Origin: Actinoalloteichus_B caeruleus
GTDB taxonomy: Bacteria > Actinomycetota > Actinomycetes > Mycobacteriales > Pseudonocardiaceae
Strand: one strand, 5' to 3'
DNA length: 64,000 bases
Assembly (NCBI RefSeq): GCF_000718005.1
Contig: NZ_JODV01000019.1
The position numbers and the translations under genes are program-made. Below are positions 60,639-64,000 of this stretch, in pieces. The first letter of the stretch is position 1. The number at the start of each line of letters is the position of its first letter. The notes beneath the pieces were generated by a model that saw nothing but the letters and a program-made list of their open reading frames with translations, made no database searches and had not been told where the DNA came from.

Positions 60639-61559
60639 TCAGGACCGGGCGGGCGAGGCCGCTCCGACGATCCCCAGTCCGGTGTCGATCAGCTCGGACA
60701 GGGTTCGCAGGTCCTCCTCGGTCGGGGGGACCAACGGCGGGCGGACCGGACCGACGTCGAGGCCCCGCAGCGTCTGACCGGCCTTCACCAGGGCGACCGC
60801 GTAGCCGGGCGTGGTGTCCCGCAGCGCGGCGAGCGGCTGGTAGAAGCCGGTCAGCAGTCGGGACACCAGGTCCTCATCCCCGCCCAGGGCGGCGTGGAAG
60901 GCCGCCGACACCTCGGGGACGAAGGCGAAGGCCGCCGAGGAGTACAGGTCGACGCCGATGCCCCGGTAGGCGCCCGCGGTCAACTCGGCGGTCGGGAGGC
61001 CGTTGAAGAAGAGGAAGTCCTCCCCCACCGCGTCCCGCACGGCCAGCACGATGGCGTGCAGCCGGTCGAGGTCGCCGACGCCGTCCTTGATGCCCACCAC
61101 GTTCGGTATCCGCGCCACCTCGACCGCCGAGTCGACGGTGAGCACCGCGTTGCCCCGCTGGTAGAAGACGATGGGCAGCGGGCTGGACTCCGCGACGGTC
61201 CGGACGTAGTCGACCAGGCCGCGCTGGGGGGCGTTGACCAGGTAGGGCGGCAGGAGCAGGATCGCCTGGGCCCCGGCGTCGGCCGCGCCGCGCACCTGCT
61301 CCCGCGCGGTGGGCAGCGGGCCACCGGCTCCGGCGAACACCGGGATGTCCTCCGGGGTGACCGCCGCCGCCGTCGCCACCACGGTCGCCTGCTCGGCGAC
61401 CGACAGGGCGTGCACCTCGCCGGTGCCGCAGGCGGCGAACACCGCGCCCGGCCGGTGGGCGAGGCTGCGCCGCAGGTGTTCCGCCAGGACCTCCGTGTCC
61501 ACCGCGCCCCGCGCGTCGAAGGGGGTGACCGGGAAGAACAGAACCCTGTCGAGCTTCAC
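60639..61559 (-). CDS. DHDPS-family 5-dehydro-4-deoxyglucarate dehydratase-like enzyme
   Basis: 306 residues. FFPVTPFDARGAVDTEVLAE, FAACGTGEVHALSVAEQATV (GTGE rather than the GTTGE of DapA), PIVFYQRGNAVLTVD (Tyr) and Schiff-base Lys in NVVGIKDGVGDLDRL. The FFPxTPF start, GTGE and RGN motifs favour 5-dehydro-4-deoxyglucarate dehydratase (to alpha-ketoglutarate semialdehyde). Takes the product of the dehydratase upstream in the pathway. 60 bases from both neighbours on the same strand. Confidence 0.88.
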   Translation of the reverse strand: MKLDRVLFFPVTPFDARGAVDTEVLAEHLRRSLAHRPGAVFAACGTGEVHALSVAEQATVVATAAAVTPEDIPVFAGAGGPLPTAREQVRGAADAGAQAILLLPPYLVNAPQRGLVDYVRTVAESSPLPIVFYQRGNAVLTVDSAVEVARIPNVVGIKDGVGDLDRLHAIVLAVRDAVGEDFLFFNGLPTAELTAGAYRGIGVDLYSSAAFAFVPEVSAAFHAALGGDEDLVSRLLTGFYQPLAALRDTTPGYAVALVKAGQTLRGLDVGPVRPPLVPPTEEDLRTLSELIDTGLGIVGAASPARS

Positions 61560-61619
61560 GACTCTCTCCTGTGCTCGCTCACGTTGTGCGGATCGGTGTT
61601 GCCGGCTTCCGGCCGGGAC

Positions 61620-62507
61620 TCAGCGCAGCTCGGTGCGCCAGCTCCTGGCGGCGGTCCAACCCAGCAGTCGGGCCGCCTTCGCCACGCGGAACGCCGGGGT
61701 GTCCCCCGTCAGCGGGGCGGCCACCTCCTCGGGCACGCTGGTGTGCGCGGGGAGCAGGTCGGCCAGCGGTTGCCTGGCGAGCGCGTCGCGGGCCCCCACG
61801 AAGAAGGTCTGGCCGGGGGGCAGGTCGTGCGCCCGTTCGAGCAGGACCGCGGTGAACTCCCCGGCGTCCCGGGCGTCGACGTAGTTGAACAGGGACACCG
61901 CGCCGAGTTCCGGGCGGTCCAGCCGGTCGTGGATGCGGTGTCCGGTCTGGGTGGGCGCGCCCTCCCACTCCTCCGGCGAGACGACGAAGCAGGGCCGGAA
62001 GCAGTGGAAGGCGGCGCGCTCCGGCCACCGGCGGGCGAAGGAACGGGTGATCTCCTCCGCGACGACCTTGGACAGGGCGTAGGAGTTCCACGGGCGCACC
62101 GGGGTGTCCTCGTCCAGCGGGAGCCGGTCGGGCTGCCACCCGGCCGGGTTGCCGTAGCCGAGGACCGTCGGGCTGCTGGCGGTCAGCACCGTGCGCACCC
62201 CCAGGTCGGTGGCGGCCTGGCACACGTTGAACGCCAGCTGGGTGTTGGTGCGGAAGGTGTCGGGGTCGGTGGCGACGAACGGCACCGGGATGGCCGCCAG
62301 GTGCACCACGGCGTCCGGCCGGTACCGACCGAGGGTGGCGTAGCACTCCCCCGTGTCGGTCAGGTCCGCCGTGAACGTCTCCACTCCCACCGGTTGGTCG
62401 GGAGCGCGGACCAGGTCGACGCACACCGGCTCGTGGCCCGCGTCCGCCATCGCCCGCACCACGCTGCGGCCCAGCCGGCCACTGCCGCCCGTCACCAGAA
62501 CCCGCAT
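61620..62507 (-). CDS. NAD-dependent epimerase/dehydratase-fold enzyme, uronate dehydrogenase-like
   Basis: 295 residues from ATG 62507. Rossmann VLVTGGSGRLGRSVVRAMAD, VVHLAAIPVP, YALSKVVAEE (YxxxK catalytic pair near 150), then CFRPCFVVSPEEWEGAPTQT. The extended SDR family that includes uronate dehydrogenases, which oxidise galacturonate/glucuronate to aldarate. That would supply the dehydratases in the same operon. Sugar epimerase remains possible. Confidence 0.82.
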   Translation of the reverse strand: MRVLVTGGSGRLGRSVVRAMADAGHEPVCVDLVRAPDQPVGVETFTADLTDTGECYATLGRYRPDAVVHLAAIPVPFVATDPDTFRTNTQLAFNVCQAATDLGVRTVLTASSPTVLGYGNPAGWQPDRLPLDEDTPVRPWNSYALSKVVAEEITRSFARRWPERAAFHCFRPCFVVSPEEWEGAPTQTGHRIHDRLDRPELGAVSLFNYVDARDAGEFTAVLLERAHDLPPGQTFFVGARDALARQPLADLLPAHTSVPEEVAAPLTGDTPAFRVAKAARLLGWTAARSWRTELR

Positions 62508-62586
62508 CCTCGCGCACCTCTCCGTTCGCTGTTGCCCAGGTGTGGTGCCGCCGTTCCGCCGGCGGCCGGCGTCGTCCGACCGACCG

Positions 62587-63738
62587 TCAGATCCTGATCT
62601 CGGTGATCGGCACCCGGCGGCCCTCGGCGGAGGACAGCAGGCCCGCCTCGGCGAGCTGCACACCCCGGGCCCCCGAGAGGAAGTCGTGCGGGAAGGGGGC
62701 GTCCTCGACGACGTGCCGGATGAACTGCTCCCACTGCACCTTGAAGCCGTTGTCCAGCTCGGCGTTGTCCGGCACGGTCTGCCACTGCTCCCGGAAGGGC
62801 TCGGGCACGGCGATGTCGGGGTTCCACACCGGCTTGGGCGTGATCGCCCGGTGCTGGACGCGGCACTCCCGGAGTCCGGCGACGGCGCTGCCCTCGGTGC
62901 CGTCGACCTGGAACTCCACCAGCTCGTCCCGGTTGACCCGCACGCACCAGGAGGAGTTGATCTGGGCGATGACCCCGCCGGCGAGTTCGAAGATGCCGTA
63001 GGCGGCGTCGTCCGCGGTGGCCTCGTACGCCTTGCCCTGCTCGTCCCAGCGGCGGTCGACGTGGGTGACGGCCTTCGCGGTGACCGCCTCGACGGAGCCG
63101 AACAGCGCCTCCAGCACGTAGTGCCAGTGCGGGAACATGTCGACGATGATCCCGCCGCCGTCCTCGGCGCGGTAGTTCCAGCTCGGCCGCTGGGCGGGCT
63201 GCCAGTCACCCTCGTACACCCAGTACCCGAACTCGCCCCGGACCGACAGGATGCGACCGAAGAAGCCGCCGTCGATCAGCCGCTTGAGCTTGAGCAGGCC
63301 CGGCAGGAACAGCTTGTCCTGCACGACCCCCGTCTTCACCCCGGCGTCCCTGGCCACCCTGGCCAGCTCGACCGCGCCCTCCAGGGAGGTGGCGGTGGGC
63401 TTCTCCGCGTAGATGTGCTTGCCGGCCTTGACCGCCCGCAGCACCGCGGACTCGCGGGCGCTGGTGACCTGGGAGTCGAAGTAGATCGACACCGACTCGT
63501 CGGCGAGCACCTCGTCGAGGTCGGTCGTCCACCGGTCCAGGGAGTGCCGGTCCGCGAGTTCGCGCAGCTTCCGCTCGTTGCGGCCGACGAGGACCGGCTC
63601 GGGGAGGACGCGGGTCCCGTCGGACAGCTGGACCCCGCCCTCCTCCCGGATGGCCAGGATCGACCGCAGCAGGTGCTGGCGGTAGCCCATGCGGCCGGTG
63701 ACCCCGTTCATCGCGATTGTCAGCACGTGACTGTCCAT
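62587..63738 (-). CDS. Gfo/Idh/MocA-family oxidoreductase
   Basis: 383 residues from ATG 63738 (GAGAGG ten bases upstream; ATG 63747 is possible but too close to it). N-terminal Rossmann (VLTIAMNGVTGRMGYRQHLL, unusual GVTGRMG), KHIYAEKPTATSLEGAVELA (the EKP motif near residue 100), then a C-terminal alpha/beta domain with FGYWVYEGDWQPAQRPSWNY and GGGIIVDMFPHWHYVLEALF (the catalytic D...H). NAD(P)-dependent sugar dehydrogenase. First gene of the operon, under a LacI-type operator. Confidence 0.9.
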   Translation of the reverse strand: MDSHVLTIAMNGVTGRMGYRQHLLRSILAIREEGGVQLSDGTRVLPEPVLVGRNERKLRELADRHSLDRWTTDLDEVLADESVSIYFDSQVTSARESAVLRAVKAGKHIYAEKPTATSLEGAVELARVARDAGVKTGVVQDKLFLPGLLKLKRLIDGGFFGRILSVRGEFGYWVYEGDWQPAQRPSWNYRAEDGGGIIVDMFPHWHYVLEALFGSVEAVTAKAVTHVDRRWDEQGKAYEATADDAAYGIFELAGGVIAQINSSWCVRVNRDELVEFQVDGTEGSAVAGLRECRVQHRAITPKPVWNPDIAVPEPFREQWQTVPDNAELDNGFKVQWEQFIRHVVEDAPFPHDFLSGARGVQLAEAGLLSSAEGRRVPITEIRI

Positions 63739-63760
63739 GAGTTCCATACCTCTCACACAG

Positions 63761-63774
63761 GGAAAGCGCTTTCC
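63761..63774. promoter_or_regulatory. LacI-family operator 1
   Basis: GGAAAGCGCTTTCC is a perfect 14-base palindrome with the LacI/GalR central CG, 23 bases ahead of the first gene of the sugar-acid operon. A LacI-type repressor released by the sugar ligand is expected; no lacI-like gene lies in this window. Confidence 0.85.
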
Positions 63775-63910
63775 ACCGTAACCGTAGTGCCGCCTCGCCG
63801 CCAAGGCCCTCCGTTCATCCCCGACCGACGCCCCCTTGACCAGAGCCCGCCGTTCGAGTGTCCTGTTCCGGTCATGTGATTGACACCACGAACAACGCTC
63901 CCTAGTTTTC

Positions 63911-63924
63911 GGTAAACGTTTTCC
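63911..63924. promoter_or_regulatory. LacI-family operator 2
   Basis: GGTAAACGTTTTCC matches the same half-site pattern with one arm imperfect, 150 bases (centre to centre) from operator 1. It probably serves a divergent gene beyond the window edge and/or loops with operator 1. Confidence 0.7.
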
Positions 63925-63954
63925 ACTGCGCCGTGGGGCTCGGTGGAAACGCCG

Positions 63955-64000
63955 CTACGTCCCAGGAGGCCAGGCTGGCCTCTACGTCCCAGGAGGCCAG
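63955..64000. repeat. Tandem direct repeat at the window end
   Basis: CTACGTCCCAGGAGGCCAG occurs at 63955-63973 and 63982-64000, 27 bases apart, with GCTGGCCT between. Whether it continues cannot be seen from here. Confidence 0.8.

Noticed and set aside
1..64000. A CRISPR array or an insertion sequence
   Set aside because: I found no regularly spaced repeat series and no transposase. The only repeats are the MerR promoter pair and the two-unit repeat at the end.

Overview
This window is uniformly very GC-rich (roughly 70% or more by eye), uses many GTG and TTG starts, and carries DUF397/Scr1-type regulator pairs, DUF3618 and phage-holin-like membrane proteins, IdeR/DmdR-type iron boxes, a DasR-type chitinase operator and an OxyR-AhpC-AhpD locus. 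This fits chromosomal DNA of a filamentous actinomycete, most likely Pseudonocardiales or a relative. The genus is an inference. One short patch, about 42.2-43.0 kb, is visibly lower in GC and looks acquired.

Layout: 1-6.3 kb holds a truncated secreted subtilase with an apparent internal deletion, two low-complexity proteins, a DUF3618 protein, a tRNA and a class IV aminotransferase. 6.3-9.4 kb holds a frameshifted MerR gene, then a hydrolase and a helix-turn-helix protein facing apart across a long perfect palindrome, then an amidohydrolase. 9.7-15 kb holds a GH19 chitinase under a DasR-type site, a small gene at a LexA box, a possible 24-residue peptide gene and a three-gene ABC transporter. 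15-26.6 kb is mostly single metabolic and membrane genes, plus an unusual TetR-HxlR fusion.

26.7-35 kb is an iron-regulated siderophore-uptake operon: iron box, two FecCD permeases, ATPase, siderophore-interacting reductase, then a heterodimeric IrtAB-like transporter with sharply asymmetric nucleotide sites. 35-40.6 kb holds a monooxygenase/PadR pair and a self-regulated TetR-ABC efflux operon. 41.9-46.2 kb is the most mosaic part. It has a Scr1/DUF397 pair, a promoter-plus-start remnant of a MerR gene, and a compact membrane peptide / NucA-NucB nuclease / DUF6461 putative immunity operon. The intact MerR gene, from which the remnant was copied, follows.

46.2-51.4 kb holds DNA-alkylation repair (Ogt plus AdaA-AlkA fusion) and peroxide defence (OxyR, AhpC, AhpD). 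51.5-56.9 kb holds Ddl and alanine racemase back to back with a two-component system and a lipoprotein. 57.6 kb holds an alpha/beta hydrolase that has lost its catalytic residues. 59.5-63.7 kb is a four-gene sugar-acid catabolic operon behind LacI-family operators.
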